A stretch of 64,000 nucleotides of DNA from Methanococcus aeolicus Nankai-3 (lineage in GTDB: Archaea; AGJL01; Methanococci; Methanococcales; Methanococcaceae), in the NCBI RefSeq assembly GCF_000017185.1, contig NC_009635.1, forward strand, positions 1,056,563 through 1,120,562, in the 5' to 3' direction. Position 1 is the stretch's first letter, and each line of letters starts with the position of its first letter. The notes beneath the pieces are model-generated. The model was not told the DNA's origin and made no database searches. It was given only the letters and a program-made list of their open reading frames with translations. Below, in pieces: positions 38,453-49,100 of the stretch. The position numbers were made by a program, and so were the translations under genes.

Positions 38453-40075
38453 ATGTTTGATACAAAAAAAGTTTTAGAATTGGCAAATAAAGATTTTGAA
38501 AAAGCTTGGATAACTACAAAGGATTTAATAAAAGATGCCCCAATAAATAAAAAATACCCAAGAATAAAACCATCATTTGGAAAAACAAATCCAGTAATGG
38601 ATACAATTGAACAGCTTAGGCAGGCATATTTAAGGATGGGATTTGAAGAATATATAAATCCTGTAATTGTAGATGAAAAGGACATATACAAACAATTTGG
38701 ACCAGAAGCTATGGCTGTATTGGATAGATGTTTTTATTTAGCTGGATTGCCAAGACCAGACATAGGGCTAAGTAATGATAAAATTGAACAGATTGAAAAA
38801 TTAGGCATAAAAATAGACAGCAACGAAAAAAAGGAGAATTTAAGGAAAACACTTCATTTATACAAAAAGGGAGTGTTGGAAGGAGACGATTTAGTATATG
38901 AAATAGCAAATAGTTTAGGATTATCCAATGAAATGGGATTAAAAATATTGGAAGAAGTATTTCCCGAATTTAAAAACTTAAAGGCCGAATCATTACCTTT
39001 AACTCTTAGAAGTCATATGACATCTGGCTGGTTTATAACAATATCTGAAATGATGGGAAAAAAACCACTCCCCTATGCCCTGTTTTCAATTGATAGATGT
39101 TTTAGAAGGGAGCAAAAAGAGGATAAAAGCCATTTAATGACATATCATTCTGCTTCCTGTGTCCTGGTGGGAGAAGATATTACTCTTGATGATGGAAAAG
39201 CCATAGCCGAAGGGTTGTTATCACAATTTGGATTTACGGACTTCCAATTTAGGCCAGATGAGAAAAAAAGTAAATACTACACCCCGGAAACTCAAACGGA
39301 GGTATATGCATACCACCCCAAATTAAAGGAATGGCTTGAAGTTGCCACATTTGGAATATATTCACCAATTGCTTTAAGTAAATACAATATTAGCGTTCCC
39401 GTTATGAATTTGGGGCTTGGAGTGGAAAGACTTGCAATGATTAACCATAATTACGAGGATGTAAGAAAAATGGTTTATCCTCAATTTTATGAACAGACCC
39501 TTAGCGATAGAGATATAGCATATAGTATAAAAGTAGATAAAGTGCCCGTCCTTGATGAATTAAAGGATTTAACAGGGGAATTAATAGAATTATGTGTTAA
39601 AAATAAAGATAAACAGTCTCCTTGTGAGGTATTTATTGAAAAGAAAATAAAATTCTACAACACCACTAAAACCATAAAAATAACGCTATTTGAAAAAGAG
39701 GAAGGTAAAAATTTATTGGGTCCCTCAATATTAAATAAAATATTTGTGCACAATGGAAATATATTTGGAGTTCCTGAATCGTTTGACAATGTTAAAGAGG
39801 AATTTGTGAAAGTTTTAAGTGAGGCCAAAAATAAGGGAGCTCCCACAAATTTAACTTATATAGATACAATATGTTATAAAATAACATCAAAAATAGAGGA
39901 GGCCCTTATCTCAAATACTAAAAAGTTAAAAATCAGAGCTCCGATTGTAAGAAGTTTAAGCGATGTAAATTTAAAAATAGATGAGTTGGCTTTAAAGCAG
40001 ATAATGGGAAACAACAAGGTTATAGACATAAGAGGTCCCGTATTTTTAAATGTGAAATGTGAAATAAATGATTAA
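38453..40075 (+). CDS. sepS: O-phosphoserine--tRNA(Cys) ligase SepRS
   Basis: Class II aminoacyl-tRNA synthetase (540 residues) that charges tRNA(Cys) with O-phosphoserine, later converted to Cys-tRNA by SepCysS, in organisms lacking a usual CysRS. Motif 2 is FSIDRCFRREQKEDKSHLMTYHSA, the SHMTSGWF segment lies before it, and NLGLGVERLAMI is motif 3. The N-terminal part RIKPSFGKTNPVMDTIEQLRQAYLRMGF is typical of the family. Start ATG after AAGGAATGATATAA. The phosphoserine phosphatase gene (30.9 kb) and a selenoprotein gene in the same window fit the phosphoserine-based Cys and Sec chemistry of methanogens. Confidence 0.95.
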   Translation: MFDTKKVLELANKDFEKAWITTKDLIKDAPINKKYPRIKPSFGKTNPVMDTIEQLRQAYLRMGFEEYINPVIVDEKDIYKQFGPEAMAVLDRCFYLAGLPRPDIGLSNDKIEQIEKLGIKIDSNEKKENLRKTLHLYKKGVLEGDDLVYEIANSLGLSNEMGLKILEEVFPEFKNLKAESLPLTLRSHMTSGWFITISEMMGKKPLPYALFSIDRCFRREQKEDKSHLMTYHSASCVLVGEDITLDDGKAIAEGLLSQFGFTDFQFRPDEKKSKYYTPETQTEVYAYHPKLKEWLEVATFGIYSPIALSKYNISVPVMNLGLGVERLAMINHNYEDVRKMVYPQFYEQTLSDRDIAYSIKVDKVPVLDELKDLTGELIELCVKNKDKQSPCEVFIEKKIKFYNTTKTIKITLFEKEEGKNLLGPSILNKIFVHNGNIFGVPESFDNVKEEFVKVLSEAKNKGAPTNLTYIDTICYKITSKIEEALISNTKKLKIRAPIVRSLSDVNLKIDELALKQIMGNNKVIDIRGPVFLNVKCEIND

Positions 40076-40131
40076 ATCTTTTATTTATTTTTATTATTTT
40101 TTTATTTTATTATAAATACTATTAAATACTA

Positions 40132-41289
40132 TTATTCTAGGGGATTAACATAATATACAATTTTATTTCCATCTTCTTTGGCATTTACAATATCCAATTC
40201 TTCCATTTTTCTTAGATTGTATCTAACAGTTTCAACATTCATATCTAAATCTTTGGCTATTTTTCTTAAATGGGCATCATTATTTAACAGATATTGATAT
40301 ATTTCATTTTGGGTATTACTTAAATATAACAACAGTAAATCATTTTTATCCATTCCCACCGGGTAGTATATTATCTTATTACCTATCTTTTTACTTTTTA
40401 TTAATTCTGCCTTTTCCAATATTCTTAAATGCCACGACAATGTTGATAATGATATATTTAACTCTTCGGATAATTTTCTTAAATGACGTCCAGGGTTATC
40501 TATTATGTAATCATAAATTTCTTTTCTTTTTTTATTTAAAAGAACCTTATCTTTGTTATTTGTGGTTATCCTCAATACTACAAATACTGATGTGGATGCG
40601 ATATTTAAAAGAAAGTTTGCCAATTTCTTTTTTAAAACTTCAAAAATGCTTATAATGGATAATAATGAAGTCAATATAAGCAAAATCATAGGTAATGATG
40701 ATGAAGCAACCTTTTTGATTATGAAGATATATATCAAATTAGCCAAACTTAATTTATCGGGCTTAAATCCAGCATATATTTTGTTTCCAACCTTTATTGC
40801 AGCAGGTTCTCCATTTGCATATGTTGCAATAATTTCTCCCTTTTTAGGGTAGGTATAATAATCAATAACTTGGGTTTTGTTGAGTCTTAATGGGTCTTTT
40901 ACCCAATATATTGTAGTTGATGTATTGATTTTTTTAGAACTTGGCAATGGGGCAAATATTATGGCATTGGTTGTGGTATTGATATCTTTATGCGAGATAA
41001 TTAAATTTACGAGTTTGGAATCATTTGTAATTTTAAAGTTAAGTTTTTTAATCAGAGAAATTTCTGTATCTGCATTTATATATGGGGGTATGACAATGTA
41101 TTCCTTTTTTTCACCTACATAGAATACAGGGCTGTTATTTACATAATCTAAATAAACTGTATTGTTGTAAATATTAATATTTACGCCGTCAATGGTATGA
41201 TGTATGCAATTATTAAATGCAAAGGTACTACTAAGTAAATACATTGCAATTAATATAGTTGCCATTATGCCATAGCCAAATTTTTTCAT
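40132..41289 (-). CDS. Membrane-anchored regulator with two winged-helix domains
   Basis: 385 residues. An N-terminal hydrophobic signal (residues 6-26) leads to a beta-rich extracytoplasmic domain (about 27-190). A transmembrane stretch (about 195-220, SLPMILLILTSLLSIISIF) follows, then two tandem ArsR-like winged helices: KEIYDYIIDNPGRHLRKLSEEL... and NEIYQYLLNNDAHLRKIAKDLDMN..., each with a wing ending NKIIYYP or NKIVYYV. Such architecture suggests gene control from the membrane in response to an outside signal. It lies downstream of the surface-protein genes on the same strand, so these are candidate targets. Regulation is inferred, not shown. Confidence 0.82.
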   Translation of the reverse strand: MKKFGYGIMATILIAMYLLSSTFAFNNCIHHTIDGVNINIYNNTVYLDYVNNSPVFYVGEKKEYIVIPPYINADTEISLIKKLNFKITNDSKLVNLIISHKDINTTTNAIIFAPLPSSKKINTSTTIYWVKDPLRLNKTQVIDYYTYPKKGEIIATYANGEPAAIKVGNKIYAGFKPDKLSLANLIYIFIIKKVASSSLPMILLILTSLLSIISIFEVLKKKLANFLLNIASTSVFVVLRITTNNKDKVLLNKKRKEIYDYIIDNPGRHLRKLSEELNISLSTLSWHLRILEKAELIKSKKIGNKIIYYPVGMDKNDLLLLYLSNTQNEIYQYLLNNDAHLRKIAKDLDMNVETVRYNLRKMEELDIVNAKEDGNKIVYYVNPLE

Positions 41290-41319
41290 AATAACCCCAA
41301 TGAATATAAAATAAAATAA

Positions 41320-41541
41320 TCAGTAATTATTTAGGTAAATACCAATAGACATCAAAATTGAAACTATTATCAAACTTATAATTCCAAAGATTATATCTAT
41401 ATCAATAAAACCCATAAATATCAATAAAGAAATCTCTAAAAATATTATTGAAATACCCATCAATATAGAGCCAAATAAACTATTTTTTCTTTTTTTCTTA
41501 TATTTTTTTTCTAATTTTACTATAATATCATTTTCTTTCAT
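41320..41541 (-). CDS. Small two-helix membrane protein
   Basis: 73 residues: MKENDIIVKLEKKYKKKRKNS, a strongly basic head, then two hydrophobic helices (about 22-45 and 48-70: GSILMGISIIFLEISLLIF and IIFGIISLIIVSILMSIG). Function unknown. The start I chose is ATG 41541, four bases after the stop of the upstream 508-residue protein, with GGTAAAAAA as the binding site that overlaps the upstream stop. The longer open frame reaching 41640 overlaps the upstream gene and I reject it. The tight coupling suggests the two proteins work together. Confidence 0.65.
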   Translation of the reverse strand: MKENDIIVKLEKKYKKKRKNSLFGSILMGISIIFLEISLLIFMGFIDIDIIFGIISLIIVSILMSIGIYLNNY

Positions 41542-41545
41542 TTTT

Positions 41546-43072
41546 TTACCAATTACTATGTTTTCCATTATTATAATACACATCCAAGCCCAGGTTAATT
41601 GCAATTTCATAAGATTTTTTATTTGACAAATATATAGCATTTCGAGTAGTATTTAACGCTAATACAATTGCCTTTGCATCATTTAGTGATATATCCTTTA
41701 ATTCATGCAAATCCCTAATATCCATCCATTTTTCATCACTAAATTCATATATTGTAGGATTATATAGGTTTTTATAATTACAACCCTCAGGCATCATTAC
41801 TCCTTTAAAATCTGAATAAATTGTAGTTAATAATTCATCGGGTAATTCGCCACCAATAATTAAAGTTTTCCTTCGATTTATACCCAACAACGGGAATAAT
41901 ACCAATATACTTGGTAATATAACACCATTAAGCACAACTGCGGATTTTAGTTTTTTTGATGAAGTGGGTTGTTTTATTACCACAGAGAAGACTTTTAATT
42001 CCTTTGGTTTATATTCCTCATATTCTGTATTTTCGGAAGTTTTTTTATTTTTATTATTATTTTTATTATTATTTTTATTATTATTTTCTTCGGTTTTGGT
42101 ATTGGATGATGATGATGATGGTGTGTTTTTATTGTTTTCATTATTTTTTGGAAGGAGTGTTGTAATTTTATGATGGTTATTGGATGGACTTAGAGGGTAT
42201 GTATTATAGGGCATATAAAAATCCAAACCTTCAACTTTGGCTATTCCAATGACATATGACTTTCCCACTTTAAGTGCTGGTTTTATAGCTATATTCTCAT
42301 AAGTGTCATTCCAAGCGTAAAATCTTAAATAAAATGTAGGAACATTATCTGATATTATATTAAAAGATTTCGTTATATCTTCATTTGGATTTAATACTGT
42401 TGAATCGTTCCCAAGATGTATTTTGGTATTATTAATCTCTACCCAATAACTGACATTCATATTCAAAGAGATATTTTTATCGTTTTTTATTATATAATTA
42501 GCTGTCCATTCAGTAGATCCATTACTTAAAATTTTATTTGACTTTGTTATTGAAAATGGGATAGATAGCGAATATCTCACTTTTACCTTTGCTGGAATTT
42601 TAAAACTTATGTTATGTTCTTTAAAGTATAAAGTTGAAGAGCTATCAATTTTTGATAATGTTATTGTTTTATAGGAATTAGCTGGAACTAAAACTGAAGT
42701 GTTTTTAATAACAAATCCATCTGGAAACGAGACATTAACTAGTATATCATATGGATAGTTGTTTGTTATATTGTAATAAACCTTCCATTCATTTTTATTG
42801 ATTTTATTTGCTGATATACCTATAAACATGTTAAATTTTTCAGGAGATAGGGAAATAGTTATATTTTTTGGTTGTGAGAGATAAGTAGAGACATTTATAT
42901 AGTATATATTAATACCAAAAGACTCTGGGTTTTCATAATCTATATATAATTTAGAAATATTTACCCCTTGAGAATCATTTGGGTAGAAGATAACATCCCT
43001 ATATTCATACATTTCCCCATAACTTACAGAAAGCAATACAAAAAATATTGCTATTAAATATCTCTTTTTCAT
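41546..43072 (-). CDS. Surface membrane protein with possible cytoplasmic PIN-like domain
   Basis: 508 residues. Signal-like helix at the start (MKKRYLIAIFFVLLSVSYG), a beta-rich Asn/Ser-rich ectodomain with many N-x-S/T sites (about 20-300), an Asn/Lys-rich linker (NNNKNNNKNNNK, TTTATT microsatellite), then a membrane helix near 395-415 (NGVILPSILVLFPLLGI). The last ~100 residues have a pattern like PIN/DUF3368 domains: GVMMPEG near the middle and SLNDAKAIVLALNTTRNAIYLSNKKSYEIAINLGLDVYY at the end. The usual acidic residues are only partly kept (YLSNKK in place of LTDD), so if PIN-like it is probably inactive. Start ATG 43072 rather than 43084. Confidence 0.6.
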   Translation of the reverse strand: MKKRYLIAIFFVLLSVSYGEMYEYRDVIFYPNDSQGVNISKLYIDYENPESFGINIYYINVSTYLSQPKNITISLSPEKFNMFIGISANKINKNEWKVYYNITNNYPYDILVNVSFPDGFVIKNTSVLVPANSYKTITLSKIDSSSTLYFKEHNISFKIPAKVKVRYSLSIPFSITKSNKILSNGSTEWTANYIIKNDKNISLNMNVSYWVEINNTKIHLGNDSTVLNPNEDITKSFNIISDNVPTFYLRFYAWNDTYENIAIKPALKVGKSYVIGIAKVEGLDFYMPYNTYPLSPSNNHHKITTLLPKNNENNKNTPSSSSSNTKTEENNNKNNNKNNNKNKKTSENTEYEEYKPKELKVFSVVIKQPTSSKKLKSAVVLNGVILPSILVLFPLLGINRRKTLIIGGELPDELLTTIYSDFKGVMMPEGCNYKNLYNPTIYEFSDEKWMDIRDLHELKDISLNDAKAIVLALNTTRNAIYLSNKKSYEIAINLGLDVYYNNGKHSNW

Positions 43073-43102
43073 AATTATCATCATTATATATTGTACATAT
43101 AA

Positions 43103-46100
43103 TTAGTTAGGAGGATCTATACCTAGGTTATATGCATCGGATACCCTACAATTTTCAGAGATGTTTAAGATTATGTTTATTTTTTTAATTTCTCCCCCAG
43201 AGATATCGTTGAATTTAAACCGATAGACATTGTTAGTGTTATTAAATTTATTGAAGTATCCAGAGACATTTGTTACATTTGAGTTATTTGGTTTTACCCA
43301 ATAGACATAGACATTACTTACATCGTTGTATGATTTGACCGTTATTGATATATTTATATGATTATCTTCCAAAATTGCAGAAAGTCCAGCTGAAATATTT
43401 ATCCTTTTTATTAACAAATAATCCGGACCAAATTCTGATGTTCCTTTACCTTTTAAAGTGGTAGTTGCAGTTATTAAACATCCTTTTTCAACACCCCTTC
43501 CAGAAATATTAATTGTTCCATTGAAATTCCCATTGTTATCAGCTGTTAAACTACCCTGATAAATCCAGCCTTCTCCATAATGGTTATCCAATACCGAACC
43601 GTTTGAGGAGATATTATTTCCTATTAAATTATCTCCACCACTTGAATTTTTAACTAAATATATCTCAATTGAAGTATTTGCAAATGCTGAGGAACCGCTA
43701 TCATTTCCAACATGGCCTTCAATGTAAAGTTTAGTACTGTTAAGTTTAGCGTAGGTTATAATAGGATAATCTACACCATAATTGGCCTGTGATGAATAAA
43801 TAAAACCGTCATTTGCAGTAATGCCATCTCCTGCTGTTTTATTTATGTTATCTAAATCTATGCCCAATCCACTATTGTTATACATTGAATTTTTAGATAT
43901 TGTAATATTTATTGGACTACCGGAGTATCTGCTTACCACAACCCCTGCGGTGGTGTAATTTTTACCACAATCGTGAATTATATTATATTTAACTACTCCA
44001 TTGTTACTATCATCATCAAAAAGGATTCCTGCTGAGGCTGTGTTAAAAATTGTATTTTCTATTATATCCGCATTTTCAGAGCCATACCTTATTTCAACAC
44101 CCTTTCCCGCACTTCTTGGGTTAGTTCCGCTCCCCATGTATGTATCATGTATCAGGTTTTCTTCCACTGTAATGTTATCGGCATAAACAGCAATGGCATC
44201 TGGATATTTATAGTTAGAATCGCGACCTGCATCAAAGACTTCATTCCACCTTACCAATGTTTTAAGTGGTTCATTTCCTGTTGTGGTTGATTTACCAAGG
44301 CCTATATCGTAACGACCGCAATAACCGATGTAATTTCTTTGAATTATTCCTCCAATATTGGGAAGTGTATTGTCATAGATTACTATACCTTCTTTTGTTA
44401 TATTGTTATTAATTGGGGGATAACTACCATTTGCCCTAACACCAATTATATTTTTTTCTATAAGGAAATTATTACATCCTCCCTGGACTTCAATACCGTC
44501 TCCTGAATTTATCATTGCTATTTTTCTGATAGTAACATTGGATGGATTGATTGTTCCATTTCCTATCTTAAAAGTATAGGAGCTCCCACTTCCATTTACC
44601 TCTAACTCCAATTTGTCAAATCTCGGTAAAGTTGGTTCATCTCCAGTATTTGGAACACCATCAGGCCCTACTCCGACTGTTCCACCAGTCCCTATTTGTC
44701 CAGGATTGCTATCTCTCACCGTCATATTTGGAAAATATGCAGTTCCATCAATAGTTGTAATATTATCCATTATAATGGGTAATTTTTTATTTAATGCAAC
44801 AGACCACCACTTGCCACTTCCATCATTTTCGTTTGGATTCACCATTGGAATAAAATACATGTGGTTTGCTCCATTAATGGCATTGGCATTCTCTATAAAC
44901 TGCCTTAATGTTCCCTGTGCATATCTGTTTGAACTTGAATCGTCATCGGTATCTTTTGTATTAACAACAACATCAAAACTGAATCCAAATAAAATATTAT
45001 TTTTGCTGCTATTGTATTTGCTCGTGTTTATTTTTACATAATGCTCATAAACTCTATTACCCCAATCATCAGATTTTGTTGCATTTCTACCTCCAAAGAA
45101 TGGGATAACTTGGGAATAATTACTATCATTCGTTTGATATGTTTCCTCAGCCCATATATTATTTATAGTGTATCCAGAATTTAATCCTCTTGTTGTATTA
45201 ACAGTTTTTGAATTTACAACAATGAAGTAAATCCCATCTCCATTTACCGTAAAATTAAAACCCCCACTTGAATTCGTTGTAGTATTTTCAATAAATGAAT
45301 CGTTAATATCTAAGATTCCGTTTGCATTTGTATCTTTAACTAAACTTACATTTACATTTGAGATTGGACTATCATTTTTATCATATTCCCCTAAAACTCC
45401 CAAATCCTCATATATTGTTCCTTTTATAATTTTTGGTATGACTTTGACTGAATAATTACTATTATATATAACTCCATTTGATTCTATTCCCGTTATGGAT
45501 ATATTATATGTTCCACTAACCGGTAGATTAAACGAATAATTGTATAATTTCCAGAATGATGGATATATTCCATCAACTTCTTGTAAATCCATTGAATCTT
45601 TTAAATACATTGTTCCATTGGGGTAGAATACTGTTATATTTGCTCCACTTATATCATAAGAGCCTATTGGGTCTGTAATATTGGCAAAAATACTTGCATT
45701 ATCCCCAGAATAATAAACTGTTTTGTCAGTGAATATATTGTTAACTTTAACATAGGTTGTTGTATTTAGCGTTATATTCGATATATGTGCTGAATCATGA
45801 TAAACATTTATAGGACTCTGGGAATTCTGATTTTCCACCCTTAAAACTAAATAGTAATCTTTTGGTATTGTAGTTATTGATGATAGGCTAATATTAAATA
45901 TGTAAGGATTTATGTTGTTATTTAATAATATAGTTTCTTTATCACTTCCTAAGGTGAATGAGCTGCTTCCATCAGTAGCTATTATACTAACTACAACATC
46001 ATGGCTGTTTGTTCCTGATGGATCATCTACATATAATAAAATGGGAATTTTTGAGGTTATAACAAAGTCATCTGCAAATACTGGGTATTGATACCAGGAA

Positions 46101-49100
46101 CTTAACGAGTTTCCATCAATTATTGTATAATTATTTGATTTTAGGGGAACTGAGGTGTTTAATGTTTTTAATGAATTTCCATGTAAATAAAAAGTTTTTT
46201 TAACTGATGGTGGATAAGGTGTTGAAGTTTGGAAAGATACATCATCATATATTAATGGATTTGATATTTGAATAAACTTTAATTTAGTTAAATCAACTTC
46301 CCCCAAGGGAGTTGTAAGGGGTATCTCTTTTAAAACTGTTAAATTGAGCTTACCATTTGGTATATATACATCAGGCAAATTATTTGAATTAGAATCATAA
46401 CCACTAGCGATATAATTCCAGTTTCCATCTCCACTGCTATCTTCGGCTATTAAAAAAGAGTTATTATATATTTTTGTTACCCAACCTTTTGTTGAATTAG
46501 TTATATTTATATCAAATTTATCACCGCCTCCATTATTGTTGACTGTTATATTATAGTATATTTCGTCCCCATCATTTCCTATTTTTTCCTGATAACTTGG
46601 CGTTATTGAAAATGAGGATATATATACAACAATGCTTTTTTCATCATTTGAACTATTTTGGTCATTTGGAAGGTTTGTTTTTATGGATATATTATATTTC
46701 CCATACGGAATATTTGAAATATTTATTGGAAAGCTTATCTTTTTTTCTTCATTATGGGGTACTGATAGATTTATTAAAGTGAAATTTGAATATGAATAAG
46801 TTCCATTAATTTGGCTCATATTTATTGAAACATTTAAATTATATGCATCCACTAACCCATACAAAGCAATTGTTGAATTTACATAGATTATCTTTTGAAT
46901 ATTTGGATTAAAACTATCCCCATTATTTGGGTAATCGATACTTTTAACCCCCGCATCATATAGTTCATTTAATCCAATGTTTATATCATTTATCATATCA
47001 GAATAATTATAACCCAATCCCCAAATTATTGGAATTACCCAAATATCTCCAGAGGCTAAAGAATTTTTACTCCATGATAATGCAGTTCCTGCATCACCAA
47101 TGTACGATGAAGCGTTATTTAAATTATTATTAGATATATCGTTCCACATATATCCATAGTAATTAACATCGTGGGCATAACTTGGGATATTCGACTTAAA
47201 CCCGCCATATTGTATATTATCAACAGGTGCATTAGAATCATACCCATATACTATATCGTCAGAGCCATTATAATATGCATTGTCATTCTGATAACTTCCA
47301 TCAAAATTCCAATCCATACCTTGGAAAAATCTTAAATCATTGTAATTTTTCGTTGTAGGATTTTTTACATAATAAATCGTAGCAAACCATTTGTTATTTC
47401 CTCTAATTATGACTTTTTGAGTGATATTTAAGTTTTTATTATTCCACGGAGCATACATATCTGTTAGAATTAAACTCTCTAAAATACCATTTGGAACTGT
47501 ATTCAGTGCAATGTCTGTCCTATTAATTTCAGATAAATATCTAGATGCAGTTTCAAAATTGTCTCCTCCATTTCCATACTGTCTTGTTCTTGTATTTACA
47601 GTATATCTTATTGCTATTTTTGAACCTGCATCAGCATCAATATTATTTGCATAATTATTGTCACCCGTTCTTCCCGCATGGTCATAAGAAGCTATTGTTG
47701 ATGAATTATCCCCTTCATTATAAGGAAAGATAATTGCAGAAATTTGACCGCACCCTCCATCAGACTGTCCATCATAAGACAATTCAACAGCAATTGAATT
47801 ATTTGGTTTAGGGGGCGTTAATGATATATCATACCCATATACTGGGTCATCGTAGAAATACAATGTATTATTTTCAATATACCACCTTATATTTCCAATA
47901 ACTTCCCCTGTTGTTCTATTTATTGAGATATTATTAAATATGGCTATACCATCATCTCTAACTATTTTTTTAACACCATATCCTTTTGGAATCTTACAAC
48001 TAAACTTATACCAGACATCGTCCAACTTATTATTCACTTCAACCCTAATTTTAGTATTATCTATTTTTTTTTCATTTGCTGTGGTATTTAAAATACCCAT
48101 CGGAAAATTATATTCATTTAATATTTTCTTATCGGCTTTGATTCTAATTTCAATAACTTCATAGTTATTGTTAATTTGTTCTATTTTTAATATACTATAT
48201 TTTTTTTCTTTTCTGTATTTTTCAATGGTTTTTTCAATTTCCTTATTACTGCCTTCAAGATTAATAACTATTTCTTTGCTAATAGGGTCATATGAAACTA
48301 ATTTTTTAATTTTTTTCTTATTTTTAACATTTATAGGTATATGCATCTTCTGTTTTGCATTACCATACAATATTTCAATTTTTTCAATTTTTGATATATT
48401 TAACATATTACTTAAATGAATTAAAGAAATATTGAAATTTCCATTTGTTAATGAAATATTTATTTTCTTTTTAGATGGGTAAACTATAAATTTAACATAT
48501 TTGGGTTTTTTAACATAATATGATACATTACCAAAAATACAGCTATTGTTAAAATCAGCGTTAATTTTGTAGTAATCTACAACAAAAGATTTTTTAAATT
48601 TATCAATTACAACTGTGTAATTTCCCAATATAATATCTTTATTTAATTTTGTCGATAAACTGTAATTTTTTCCTTCTTTATGGATTTTTAAATTAATAAT
48701 TTTATTATTTGGAGTTATAATATAAGCATTATTTGGTTTAAAGTTGGTTTTTATAATTATTTTTTCTGATGGAAAATAGATATCTTTTATTATTACTGTT
48801 TTATTTTTTATTTCATATTTTTTTGTATAGTTTAAAAATATGGTTTTATTTGATGTTTCATTGTCAAATTTTGCGTAAATTTCAATAGGGATGTTTAAAA
48901 TAACTGGAGAGACAATATAAGTCCCATTGCTTGTGTTAATAAAGTTTAAGGTAGTTCCATTTGCAAATCCATATGGAATCCCGTTAGTTTTTACAATAAC
49001 CTTATATCCTTCTACTAAAACATTTAAATAATGTGTATCTTCATTACTTTCATTTTCAAGATTTTCAGTTGTATTTGATAAATTATCAGCCATATTACTC

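Noticed and set aside
41542-41640. Longer 106-residue form of the small membrane protein
   Set aside because: Its extra N-terminus overlaps the end of the upstream gene in another frame; the ATG at 41541 has a suitable binding site and begins a sensible membrane protein.
41956-42173. Plus-strand frames with poly-Phe/Tyr, and the TTTATT array as a possible CRISPR or regulatory repeat
   Set aside because: This is the antisense of the Asn/Lys-rich linker in the membrane protein at 41546-43072; the unit is short and has no spacers.
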